Both the position numbers and the translations under genes were made by a program. Of a stretch of DNA of 64,000 nt, positions 52,863-61,532 are shown one piece after another (the first letter of the stretch is position 1; each line of letters begins with the position of its first letter). The notes under the pieces were generated by a model. The model saw only the letters and a program-made list of their open reading frames with translations. It did no database searches and had not been told where the DNA came from. Source of the DNA: Parvivirga hydrogeniphila (lineage in GTDB: Bacteria; Actinomycetota; Coriobacteriia; Anaerosomatales; Anaerosomataceae); contig NZ_JAMCCO010000002.1 of NCBI RefSeq assembly GCF_023371205.1, positions 1 to 64,000 of the forward strand, read 5' to 3'.

Positions 52863-54557
52863 TCACGCCTCCTTCCGCACGACCTGTGCGCTCACGCCCG
52901 CGAGCGCGACGGCAGCGTACAGGACGAGCAGCACCATCACCACGACGCTCGAGTCCTCGGTAAGCGACGCGACCGCCCCGCCGACGAGCGCAGCGGTCGC
53001 GGCCGCCCGCACGCCGCGGCGTGCGTCGAGGATCCCGGCGAACGGCCTCGGCGCCTGGAATCTGGCCACGAAGAGCAACGCCCACGCGAGGAAGCCTGCG
53101 AGCGATGCAGGATGGGCCGCGTACGAGCGGATCACGGCGCTCAGGCGGTCGAGCACCACGGGAAGCGGGCCGCCGCCAGCCTCTGCCTGCGCCGCGGCAG
53201 CGCCCACGTGCGTCCCAGCACCCGTGAGGCGCTCCACTGCGACGACGAAGGCCATCGCGGCAACGGCGGCCACGCCGACGGCTGCGATGTCGCGGCCGCG
53301 AACGCGGCCCCGGAGCGCCTCCGTCACGAAGACGCCTACCACCACCGTGCCCCACGCCGCCACGACGGAGTTCGCGCCGAGCACCGGCAGGCTGCTTACC
53401 GCCACCACGACGGCTCCTGAAACGAGCGTCACACGCTTCCAGGAGCGACCGGGCAGCAGGCCGTGCGCGAGCGCAGAAGCGGCAAGCCACGAGCCCACGA
53501 AGACGGCGGCCCCCTCGTTCCCGATGCCGTAGAAGCGGAAGCCCGCGAGAGGCGCGTACGCCAGCGCCGTCCCTGGAGAGAGCGGCGCCCCGAGGAGCTG
53601 GTCGGCCGCGAGGACGGCTGCTGTGGCGACGCAGGTCGCGGCGATAGCGGCAGACGGGCCCCGCCGCTCCATGAGCGCCATCGCAGCGATCCACAGGACG
53701 CCTGCGACGCCGAGGACCAGCGTGAGCAGACGCGGCGGGCTTTGCGGGTACATGTCGAGCACGCGAGCGAGCAGCGTCGCGGACGGGAGGCTGAGCGCGA
53801 ACAGCAAGGCCCGGAGGCTCACCACCGTCCAGTACCCCCGCGATGCGCTCGCCAGCGGCAGAAGCGCAAGCGCCCACAGAGCGAGAACGGCCAGACATGC
53901 GATCACACCGAACGCGATGACAAGCGGCGGCTGAGCCGTGCGCGCGGCTTCGAAGTACGCCTCGCGCTGTGCGAGCGCCTCGATGGCGTCGTCCACCGGA
54001 GCGACGAAGACAGCGGCGCGCGCACGGGTCGTCTCGCTTGACGCGAGCGAGCGCACCAGCGTGACGACATCCTCGTGCGCCAGCAGCCCCGCCCGATGCG
54101 TGCTCCTGCTCGCAAGGAGACCACGACCTATGCCGGGCCCTGCCGCCACGACCAGCCCGCCTTCCGCACCGTCCGGATCGCTCAGCACCACGACAGTCGC
54201 GCCCGGATCCGCGTCGAGCACGCGGCGTACCGCCGCAACGACCGCCTTCGGAGCGGCGGCGGCATCACCTGCATCGACGAGGGCGACGGGAAGACCGGCA
54301 AGGCTCTCGCGCAGCGTCGCGCCTCCGTGCGGGGAGCGCGCAACGAGCGCCGCGGCACCGCGGTCCGCCACGGCCTTCAGCGCCGCGGCCCCGCCCGCAC
54401 CCGCGATGTCGCGGGCAGAAAGGGAACGGCAGACGACGACCGTCACGGGACCCGAAGCCGGGCCAAGGGGCTCTCGCGCGGCCGCGCACCCTCCAGCAGA
54501 CGCGACGAGCACGGCTGTCCAGACGACGGCCAGCACCCGGACGATACGATCGCGCAT
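52863..54557 (-). CDS. Polytopic membrane protein with degenerate phosphatase-like N-terminal domain
   Basis: The 564-residue product starts with a signal-anchor containing ASAGGCAA. An extracytoplasmic domain (about 35-200) follows, in which TVVVCRSLSARDI, ATVVVLSDPDG and THRAGLLAHEDVVTLVRSL resemble alkaline phosphatase-superfamily strands without a clear metal set. After that come about twelve membrane segments. I recognise no named family. The gene is divergent from murJ and is followed at once by the MraY-like gene. A role in moving or modifying a lipid-linked envelope polymer is inferred from context only. Confidence 0.75.
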   Translation of the reverse strand: MRDRIVRVLAVVWTAVLVASAGGCAAAREPLGPASGPVTVVVCRSLSARDIAGAGGAAALKAVADRGAAALVARSPHGGATLRESLAGLPVALVDAGDAAAAPKAVVAAVRRVLDADPGATVVVLSDPDGAEGGLVVAAGPGIGRGLLASRSTHRAGLLAHEDVVTLVRSLASSETTRARAAVFVAPVDDAIEALAQREAYFEAARTAQPPLVIAFGVIACLAVLALWALALLPLASASRGYWTVVSLRALLFALSLPSATLLARVLDMYPQSPPRLLTLVLGVAGVLWIAAMALMERRGPSAAIAATCVATAAVLAADQLLGAPLSPGTALAYAPLAGFRFYGIGNEGAAVFVGSWLAASALAHGLLPGRSWKRVTLVSGAVVVAVSSLPVLGANSVVAAWGTVVVGVFVTEALRGRVRGRDIAAVGVAAVAAMAFVVAVERLTGAGTHVGAAAAQAEAGGGPLPVVLDRLSAVIRSYAAHPASLAGFLAWALLFVARFQAPRPFAGILDARRGVRAAATAALVGGAVASLTEDSSVVVMVLLVLYAAVALAGVSAQVVRKEA

Positions 54558-54678
54558 CAGCGGCTCCAGAAGACGGGGTATCCCACCTGGCAGCGCCGGA
54601 CGCGGCGCGGCACCCATGCAGTGTATACCGAAGGAAACAGCTCCGTCTCGGCCGCGCGCACGGCGCTGCGGGCTCGGA

Positions 54679-54684
54679 TACAAT
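54679..54684 (+). promoter_or_regulatory. Candidate -10 of murJ
   Basis: TACAAT lies in the 201-base divergent gap between the phosphatase-like membrane protein gene and murJ. No good -35 is seen. The expected start is about 15 bases before AAGGAG (54708-54713). Confidence 0.45.
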
Positions 54685-54758
54685 CGTGCAGGCACGCCGT
54701 CGCGAGCAAGGAGCGACCGATCGAGACGAAGCCGTCCATAGCGCGTTCGACCGCCACC

Positions 54759-56324
54759 ATGTCGGTGGCCACGACCCTCTCGCGCATCACCGGCTTCGCG
54801 CGCACCTGGGCGATGGCCTACGCTCTCGGCGTCACCGTGCTTTCGGCCTCCTACCAGGTGGCCAACAACATCCCCAACATGATCTACGAGCTCGTCGCAG
54901 GCGGCACGCTCTCGTCTGTCTTCATCCCGCTGTTCATCGAGCGTATCCAGCGGGACGGCAAGGACGAGGCGTGGCGCTTCGCGAGCACCGTGCTCAACAT
55001 CACCGTTCTCGCGCTGGGGCTGGTCGCACTCGTCGGAACGCTGTTCCCGGAGCCGTTCGTCCGCACGCAGACGTTCCGCATCTCGCCGGAGAAGGCCGCG
55101 CTTGCGGTGCACCTGTTCCGCTTCTTCGCGGTGCAGGTCGTCTTCTACGGGGCGCTCGCCATCTGGACGGGCGTGCTGAACTCGCACCGGAAGTTCCTCA
55201 CGCCCGCCATCGCTCCCATCTTCAACAACGTCGTGGTCATCGTGACCATGCTGTTCGTGTACCTGCCGCTCAAAGACACCCACCCGCAGGCAGCGATCAA
55301 CGGCCTTGCCATCGGGACCACCCTCGGCGTCGCGGTCATGGCGCTCGTGCAGGTGCCGGCGCTCGTCCGCATCGGCGCGAAGTTCCACCTCTCGATCGAC
55401 TTCAAACACCCAGCGCTGAAGAAGCTCCTGCTCAAGATGGCGCCGATGGTCGTCTACACCATCATCAACCTGGTGTGCATCTCGTTCCGCAACGCCTACG
55501 CGTTCCAGGTGGCAGAGACGGGCCCTGCGGTGCTTGCGTACGCGTGGAACTTCTACCAGCTGCCCTACGGTGTCTTCGCCATCGCGCTCTCCACCGCGAT
55601 ATTCCCCGAGATCGCATCGCTTGCCGACAAGCAGGACTGGGAGGGCTTCAAGCGCATGTTCGTGCGTGGCCTGAAGTCGCTCACGGTGCTCATGCTGCCG
55701 CTCGCAGCGATGCTCATCTCGCTCGCGACCCCGGTCATCCGCCTCTACCGGGCTGGCAACTTCACCGCGTCCGACGTGCCCGTCGTCGCCCAGGTGCTCG
55801 TGTGGTGGGCCGCGGGGCTTCTGTTCATGGCAGCGAACATGTACGTGCTGCGTACCTTCTACGCGCTGCAGGACACCAAGACGCCCATGATCACGAACTT
55901 CTTCGGAAGCGTCCTGCAAGTGTCGCTCTACGCACTGCTCACGAGCGGGCTGGGCGCGTGGGGCGGCATCGGGCTCGCGGGCATCCCCGTCGCCGACGGG
56001 GTCTTCTTCACGCTGCACTTGAGTGCGCTGCTCGTCATCTTGCGTCGCAAGGTCGGGCCGTACGGGCTCAGCGGAGTCGTGAGCACGACGCTCAAGACGG
56101 GCCTGGCCGCGCTCGCTGGCGCGCTCGCCGCTGCGGCCTTCGTCCGCGCCACCCCGGGGCTCTCGGGAGGCGGCGTCTTCGTCCTGCAGCTCGTCGCCGC
56201 CGGCATCATCGGCCTCGGTGTCACCTACGCGCTCGCGGCAGCGCTCGGCGTGAACGAGATCGCCTCCGGTGTTGCGCGCGTCCGGCGAATGGCGGCGTCG
56301 CGTCGTGCCAGGAAGATCCAGTGA
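54759..56324 (+). CDS. murJ: Lipid II flippase MurJ
   Basis: MurJ moves lipid II across the membrane. The product (521 residues from the first ATG) has about 14 membrane segments and the family blocks ATTLSRITGFARTWAMA, ANNIPNMIYELVAGGTLSSVFIPLF and LPYGVFAIALSTAIFPEIA. The N-terminus is uncertain. The 13 codons before this ATG (IETKPSIARSTAT) look like genuine MurJ sequence, and AAGGAG lies 6 bases before an ATC at 54720. That would imply a rare non-AUG start. The stop overlaps the next gene (GTGA). Confidence 0.92.
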   Translation: MSVATTLSRITGFARTWAMAYALGVTVLSASYQVANNIPNMIYELVAGGTLSSVFIPLFIERIQRDGKDEAWRFASTVLNITVLALGLVALVGTLFPEPFVRTQTFRISPEKAALAVHLFRFFAVQVVFYGALAIWTGVLNSHRKFLTPAIAPIFNNVVVIVTMLFVYLPLKDTHPQAAINGLAIGTTLGVAVMALVQVPALVRIGAKFHLSIDFKHPALKKLLLKMAPMVVYTIINLVCISFRNAYAFQVAETGPAVLAYAWNFYQLPYGVFAIALSTAIFPEIASLADKQDWEGFKRMFVRGLKSLTVLMLPLAAMLISLATPVIRLYRAGNFTASDVPVVAQVLVWWAAGLLFMAANMYVLRTFYALQDTKTPMITNFFGSVLQVSLYALLTSGLGAWGGIGLAGIPVADGVFFTLHLSALLVILRRKVGPYGLSGVVSTTLKTGLAALAGALAAAAFVRATPGLSGGGVFVLQLVAAGIIGLGVTYALAAALGVNEIASGVARVRRMAASRRARKIQ

Positions 56325-57025
56325 GAGCCGCTGTCGTCATCCCCGCGTACAACGCGGCGGCGAGCATCGGCGCGACCGTCCGAAGCGCGGCCGCGATCGA
56401 CGGGGTGGCGCAGGTCATCGTCGTGGACGACGGGTCGTATGATGACACCGCCGCGCGTGCGGCCGAGGCCGGAGCGACCGTGGTCCGGCTGAACCGCAAC
56501 CGCGGCAAAGGCGCTGCGCTCAACGAAGGCGTCCGCCACCTTCCCCCCGACGCAGACGCTGTGCTGCTGCTCGACGCCGACCTCGGCGAAACGGCAGCCG
56601 AAGGCGCACACCTTTTGGACGCGCTCGTCCGAGGGGAGGCCGACCTCGCGATCGGAGTGCTGCCGGCCCCGCCGCGCTCGGGCGGATTCGGGCTCGTGAA
56701 GCGCACGGCGGCCCGAGGCGTCCGGCGCCTCTCCGGCTACGAACCGCGCGCGCCGCTGTCGGGCCAGCGAGCGCTCACGCGGCGGGCGCTCGAAGCCGTG
56801 GTGCCATTCGCGCCCGGCTTCGGCGTGGAGGTGGCGATGACCGTCCGCGCGGCGTGGGCCGGCATGCGGATCGCAGAGGTCCCCGTGGACATGGCTCACC
56901 GCGCTACCGGTCGCGACCTCGCCGGTTTCGCGCACCGAGGCCGACAGCTCCTCCACGTCGCCCGGACGCTGCTCGCGCTTGCGCTTTCAGCTGCGGCCCG
57001 GCGCCGGGCGAGACAGCACGGCTAG
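56321..57025 (+). CDS. Family 2 glycosyltransferase
   Basis: The 234-residue soluble GT-A enzyme has VIPAYNAAASIGATVRSA, VVDDGSYDDTAARA, RNRGKGAALNEGV and the metal-binding LLDADLG. No membrane segment is present, as in dolichol-phosphate-mannose synthase-like enzymes that load a sugar on polyprenyl phosphate; acceptor and donor cannot be read from sequence. The GTG start overlaps the murJ stop by 4 bases, so the two are coupled. It converges with the steB-like gene, overlapping it by 4 bases. Confidence 0.88.
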   Translation: MRAAVVIPAYNAAASIGATVRSAAAIDGVAQVIVVDDGSYDDTAARAAEAGATVVRLNRNRGKGAALNEGVRHLPPDADAVLLLDADLGETAAEGAHLLDALVRGEADLAIGVLPAPPRSGGFGLVKRTAARGVRRLSGYEPRAPLSGQRALTRRALEAVVPFAPGFGVEVAMTVRAAWAGMRIAEVPVDMAHRATGRDLAGFAHRGRQLLHVARTLLALALSAAARRRARQHG

Positions 57026-57846
57026 AACTCCGGGAACGGCTCCTTCGCGCCCTTCTTCGAGCCGAACCAGCCCTCTGCACGGCCTGAGAGGCACCACACC
57101 AGCGAGCAGGTGCCGGCCGGCTCGTCGATGTCGTCGACGGCGGACAGCCCCGCTTGCGCCGCCGCGGCCGCCACGCCGGTGTCCCTGCTCGTAGACTCCG
57201 CGCCGACGCACGGCACCCCGAGCGCCTTCAGCGCCGCCCCGAGCGCGATGCCGAACTCGTCAGGGCCCTCCTCCGCCGACGCGAGCACCACGCACGCATC
57301 GACGGGGTCTTCCATCCGCCGTGCAGACAGCGCTCCAGACTTGTCGAGCGCGTCGAGCGTCGGGCGCGCAGCTGTCGTCGTGAGCTCCGCAGCGAGCGCT
57401 CTCGCGATGGCCTGGTACGCCTCAGGTCCCGGCGCGATCCCGCTTCCAAGGTCCGGCGGCACCGCTGCATCCAGACCGGCGCGCGGCTTCTCGAACATCA
57501 AGACCGCGACTTCGCCGCCTGATTGTTCCACTGCGGCGCGCGCAGCATCGAGACCGTCCGCTCGCCCGGCGTTCGTCACGATGAGCACGCGTCGGCCGTC
57601 CAGCGCGCCTCGCGTGAGCGCACGCGCCGCGGCGCGTCCGAACGCTTGCTCCGCCTCGAGCGAGCGCTTCAGGTCCGTGTTCTCCTGCTGCAGCGCGTCG
57701 AACCGCGTCTTGAGCTGCTCGACGAGCGACTCCACGCGGCCCGTGACGGAGCTTCGCTCAGCGACGACACCGCCCAGCACGAGGCCGACCGTGAGCGCCA
57801 GGAAGACCGCCACGAGCGAGGCGACGTGGTATCGAAGATTGTACAT
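57022..57846 (-). CDS. steB: SteB/MctB-like (copper transporter family) envelope protein
   Basis: The 274-residue protein has a short N-terminus MYNLRYHVASLVAVFLALTV, which is the membrane anchor. A coiled coil (about 33-68) follows, then an extracytoplasmic alpha/beta domain. It matches the family named copper transporter MctB. The corynebacterial pair SteA-SteB acts in septation and cell-wall integrity, and the location directly after steA supports the SteB name. GAGGAGCAGCCG precedes the ATG. Confidence 0.85.
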   Translation of the reverse strand: MYNLRYHVASLVAVFLALTVGLVLGGVVAERSSVTGRVESLVEQLKTRFDALQQENTDLKRSLEAEQAFGRAAARALTRGALDGRRVLIVTNAGRADGLDAARAAVEQSGGEVAVLMFEKPRAGLDAAVPPDLGSGIAPGPEAYQAIARALAAELTTTAARPTLDALDKSGALSARRMEDPVDACVVLASAEEGPDEFGIALGAALKALGVPCVGAESTSRDTGVAAAAAQAGLSAVDDIDEPAGTCSLVWCLSGRAEGWFGSKKGAKEPFPEF

Positions 57847-57866
57847 CGGCTGCTCCTCACGAATCG

Positions 57867-58988
57867 TCAGATACCGAGCGCGGCGCGGACCCCGAGGATC
57901 GCGAGCCTCACGAGCGCGCGCGCCGCCGGCGATATCAGCAGGAGTCCCGCGATGACGCCGATCGCGGCAAGCGCAAGGGCGACCATCTCGCCAGCGCCGA
58001 CAGACGCCTTGTACAGACGGCTCACGCCTTTGGCGTCAACGAGCTTCGAACCGACCTTCAAGCGCACGAGGAAGGTGGACGCTGCGCCTTTGCGTCCCTT
58101 GTCGAGCTGCTCGATGAGGTTCGTGTGCGTTCCCACCGCTACGATCAGCTCCGCGCCGGACTCGTACGCGAGCAGAAGCGCGAGGTCCTCGCTCGTGCCC
58201 GGCGTCGCCCACTCGACGGCCGCAAGCCCGAGCGCCTGCACCCGCGCGCGCCCGGGGCAGCGCCCGTCTGGATACGCGTGCACGACGAGCTCGGCACCGC
58301 TTCGGAGGGCGTCGTCGCTCACCGAGTCCATGTCCCCGACGATAAGGTCTGGCGTGAACCCGAGTTCGAGCAGTGCGTCCGCACCGCCGTCGACGCCGAT
58401 GAGCACCGGACGGACTTCGCGGATGTACGGAACGAGCGCCCGGAGGTCTTCCTTGTAGTCGTAACCGCGCACGACGACCAGGACGTCTTTGCCTGCGATC
58501 TGCGTCTTCACGTTCGGCACCGAGACGCCTTCGGTGAGCAGCGCGCGCTCCTTCAGCATGTGCTCGATGGTGTTGCGAGCGAACTGCTCCAGCTGCTGGT
58601 CGAGCCCCTCTTTGGCGGCCTCCATCGCACGCTCGACTGCGTCCACCGAAAGCGGAGTGCCGCTCGCGACGACCTCCCCGTCTTTGACGATGTCCCCGCC
58701 GACGATCTCGATCTGGTCTCCGTCGGACAGGCGCGCGAAGATGTCCTGGCCGACTGCGTCGATCAGCCGAACGCCACCACGCACGAGGACGAGCGGGCCG
58801 AGGTTCGGGTACGCGCCCGAGATCGATGAAGACGCGTTGACGACGGCCTCGACGCCGGTCTCCAGCAGCGCCTCGGCGCTCACGCGATCCATGTCGACGT
58901 GGTCGACGATCGCGATGTCGCTCCGGCCGAGACGTTTGACGAGGTCTTTCGTGCGGCGCCCGAGCCGTGCTGTGCCGACGATGCGCAT
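57867..58988 (-). CDS. steA: Cytokinetic ring protein SteA
   Basis: The 373-residue protein has an N-terminal domain (GTARLGRRTKDLVKRL) and a central fold like thiamin pyrophosphokinase (VDGGADALLELGFTPDLIVG, then GDMDSVSDDAL). A C-terminal membrane segment lies at about 335-358. SteA localises to the division site in corynebacteria and works with SteB. AAAGG lies 5 bases before the ATG. A TAGACT element in the gap after recN may give it its own promoter. Confidence 0.9.
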   Translation of the reverse strand: MRIVGTARLGRRTKDLVKRLGRSDIAIVDHVDMDRVSAEALLETGVEAVVNASSSISGAYPNLGPLVLVRGGVRLIDAVGQDIFARLSDGDQIEIVGGDIVKDGEVVASGTPLSVDAVERAMEAAKEGLDQQLEQFARNTIEHMLKERALLTEGVSVPNVKTQIAGKDVLVVVRGYDYKEDLRALVPYIREVRPVLIGVDGGADALLELGFTPDLIVGDMDSVSDDALRSGAELVVHAYPDGRCPGRARVQALGLAAVEWATPGTSEDLALLLAYESGAELIVAVGTHTNLIEQLDKGRKGAASTFLVRLKVGSKLVDAKGVSRLYKASVGAGEMVALALAAIGVIAGLLLISPAARALVRLAILGVRAALGI

Positions 58989-59055
58989 GCTTGCCTTTCA
59001 CACGACGACGACCAAGTCTACCAGACGCCCCAGGAGTCCGAAGGGAGCGCCGTCC

Positions 59056-60681
59056 TCACACCAGAGCAGACGCGAGCAGCTCCTTCGCGTGCTCGAGGCT
59101 CACAGCGCTCGTCGCACCAGAAAGCATCCGGGCGATCTCGGCGACGCGGGCCTCGCCGTCGACCTCGGTCGCGCTCGTCACCGCGCGCCCGTCGCCGCCG
59201 TGGCGCTTCTCCACCACGACGTGGCGGTCCGCATAGGCCGCCACCTGCGCAAGGTGCGTCACGACCAGCACCTGGTGCGAGGCCGCAAGCGCCTTCAGGC
59301 GGCGGCCGACGGCCAAGGCGGTCGCACCGCCGATGCCGGCGTCGACCTCATCGAACACGAGCACCGGCGTGCGGTCGGCCGCTCCCAGGACGCTCTTGAG
59401 CGCAAGCATGACGCGCGACATCTCGCCGCCGGACGCGATCTTCGCCAACGGTCGCGGCCGCTCCGCGCCTGATGAAGCGAACAGGAACTCCAGGCGGTGA
59501 GGCCCTTCGCGCGTCCAGCGCTCGAACGGCAGGTCCTCGAACGCGACATCGAAAACGGCCTTCGGCAGGGCGAGGTCCGCAGCCGCCTCGCGCAGCGCCT
59601 CTGCGAACCGCGTCGCGCCCTCACGGCGCAGCGCGCTGAGCCCGCCCCCGGCGTCTTCGAGCCCTCGCACCGCGGCCGTAAGGCGCCGCGCCGCCGCATC
59701 CAGGCTGTCTTCCACCGACTCGAGGCGGTCAAGCTCGGCCCGAGCATGGGCAGCGGCCTGAAGCGCCGCCTCGAGCGTGCCGCCGTGCCTGCGCGCGAGC
59801 TGCCGCAACGCCGCGTGCCGCTCTTCCAGCCTCTCGAGCGCAGCAGGATCGTGCTCGAGCGCCGCCTCGTACGACTTGAGTTCGAGGCCGATGTCGTTCA
59901 CGCGCTCGGAAATCGTGCGCACCTCGTCCAGGAGCGCGGCGAGCGACGGGTCGAGCTGCGCGGCCGACGCGAGCGCGTGCTCCGCCGTGCCGAGCAGGTC
60001 GAGCGCGGCCCCATCGGACTTGAGCGCGCTCCACGCCTCTTCGGCCGCCGTCGCGAGCCGGTCCGCGTGCCGGAGCCGCGCCAGCCGCTCTTCGATCTCC
60101 GCGTCCTCGCCGGGTCGGGGATCGAGCGCCGCCACCTCGTCGAGCACGGAGCGCAGCTGCTCCACGCGAGACTCGCGTTCGGCTGCGGCACTCCGGAGCT
60201 CTTCGAGCGCGCGCTCGGCATCGCGCCTCTCGTCGAATGCGCGCCGATACGCAGCGAGCGCCTCCTCAGCCGCCTCCCCCAGGTAGCGGTCCAAGAACGC
60301 GGCGTGCCGGGCAGGCGAAATCAGCGACTGGTGCTCGTGCTGGCCGTGGAGATCGACGACGTCCCCGAGGAGCTCGGCGAGCGCGCCGACCGTGGCCATC
60401 TCGCCGTCGACCAGGCAGCGCGACCGGCCGTCACGGCCGATGCGCCGTTTCACGACGTGCTCTTCGGACCCGACGAGGAACCTGCCTTCGACGAGCGCTT
60501 CTGACGCTCCCTCCCGGACCGCCGTTGCGTCTGCCCGCTCTCCCAGCAAGAGCTTGAGCGCGCCCACGAGCACCGTCTTGCCGGCACCCGTTTCGCCGGT
60601 GAGCGCCGTCAGGCCCGGTCCGAACTCCAGCCAGACCTCCTCGACGAGCGCCAGGTCTTTGACGTGAAGCTCGAGCAGCAT
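59056..60681 (-). CDS. recN: DNA repair protein RecN
   Basis: RecN is an SMC-like ATPase that acts at double-strand breaks. The 541-residue protein has Walker A GETGAGKT (29-36) and a long coiled coil (about 160-370) interrupted near the middle. The C-terminal ATPase half has IASGGEMSRVMLALK and Walker B LVFDEVDAGIGG. It is tightly linked to nadK (stop and start one base apart), a common arrangement with tlyA. Confidence 0.96.
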   Translation of the reverse strand: MLLELHVKDLALVEEVWLEFGPGLTALTGETGAGKTVLVGALKLLLGERADATAVREGASEALVEGRFLVGSEEHVVKRRIGRDGRSRCLVDGEMATVGALAELLGDVVDLHGQHEHQSLISPARHAAFLDRYLGEAAEEALAAYRRAFDERRDAERALEELRSAAAERESRVEQLRSVLDEVAALDPRPGEDAEIEERLARLRHADRLATAAEEAWSALKSDGAALDLLGTAEHALASAAQLDPSLAALLDEVRTISERVNDIGLELKSYEAALEHDPAALERLEERHAALRQLARRHGGTLEAALQAAAHARAELDRLESVEDSLDAAARRLTAAVRGLEDAGGGLSALRREGATRFAEALREAAADLALPKAVFDVAFEDLPFERWTREGPHRLEFLFASSGAERPRPLAKIASGGEMSRVMLALKSVLGAADRTPVLVFDEVDAGIGGATALAVGRRLKALAASHQVLVVTHLAQVAAYADRHVVVEKRHGGDGRAVTSATEVDGEARVAEIARMLSGATSAVSLEHAKELLASALV

Positions 60682-60682
60682 C

Positions 60683-61531
60683 TCAGCGCTCCAGCAGTTT
60701 GGTGGCAAGCACCCGATAGAAGTCCTCGCCGTCGATCTTGAGCAGCGCCGCCTCGCGCGAGCCCGCCGTGACCGTCACGCGCTCGAGCGCGCGCCTGCAC
60801 GGGATCTCGTCGCCGTCGACCGTCACGCACGCGCCCGCGCGCGCAGGGTTCGGGCACGAGACCTCGACCACGTCGCTCGGGCCGACCACGACCGGCCGCA
60901 CCGACAGGGCGTGCGCTGCCACCGGAACGATGAGCATGCCTCGTACTTCGGGCGAGACGATCGGTCCGCCCGCAGATAGCGCGTAGGCCGTCGACCCCGT
61001 CGGCGTCGCGAGCACCACCCCGTCGCACACGAACCGCCACAGAACGACGCCGTTGGCGGCCACCTCGAGCTCGACGGCCCGCGAGACGCCGCTCCGGCCC
61101 ACGAAGACCTCGTTCAGCGCGTGGAAGGTGCCGGCCTCGCGCCCTCCGACGACGACGGATGCCTCGAGCACGCCGCGCCGTTCGACGCGCGCCTCGCCTG
61201 CGAGCGCCGCCTCGAGCGCCTGCTCCAGGTGCTCGGACTCCGCACCGGACAAGAACCCGAGCCGCCCCAGGTTCACCCCCAGCAGTGGTACGTCTGGAGA
61301 TCCGATCGTGTGCACGGCCTTGAGCATCGTGCCGTCGCCGCCAAGCGCCACGGCGAGGTCTGCTTGGCGCGCGTCTGAGCGCGGGACGCCGTGCTCGGGA
61401 AGCCCGCACGCCTCGGCATCGTGCGCTTCGAGCACCACCTCGATGCCGCGCGCGGCAAGCCACGCTGCGGCCGTGCGCGTCGCCTCTATCGAGCGCGGGT
61501 TCGCCGCATTCGGAACCAGCAGTACCCTCAC
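60683..61531 (-). CDS. nadK: NAD kinase
   Basis: NadK phosphorylates NAD to NADP. The 282-residue enzyme has GGDGTML (catalytic Asp near 66), GVNLGRLGFL, the LNEVFVGR motif and TPTGSTAYALSAGGPIV, all family hallmarks. It sits between tlyA and recN with 1-base gaps, so the three are one operon. Confidence 0.97.
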   Translation of the reverse strand: MRVLLVPNAANPRSIEATRTAAAWLAARGIEVVLEAHDAEACGLPEHGVPRSDARQADLAVALGGDGTMLKAVHTIGSPDVPLLGVNLGRLGFLSGAESEHLEQALEAALAGEARVERRGVLEASVVVGGREAGTFHALNEVFVGRSGVSRAVELEVAANGVVLWRFVCDGVVLATPTGSTAYALSAGGPIVSPEVRGMLIVPVAAHALSVRPVVVGPSDVVEVSCPNPARAGACVTVDGDEIPCRRALERVTVTAGSREAALLKIDGEDFYRVLATKLLER

Positions 61532-61532
61532 G

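Noticed and set aside
54741..57025. A long plus-strand frame overlapping murJ in another phase and ending as the GT2
   Set aside because: The N-terminal part is Arg/His-rich shadow of murJ. Only the last 234 codons from 56321 look like a real protein.
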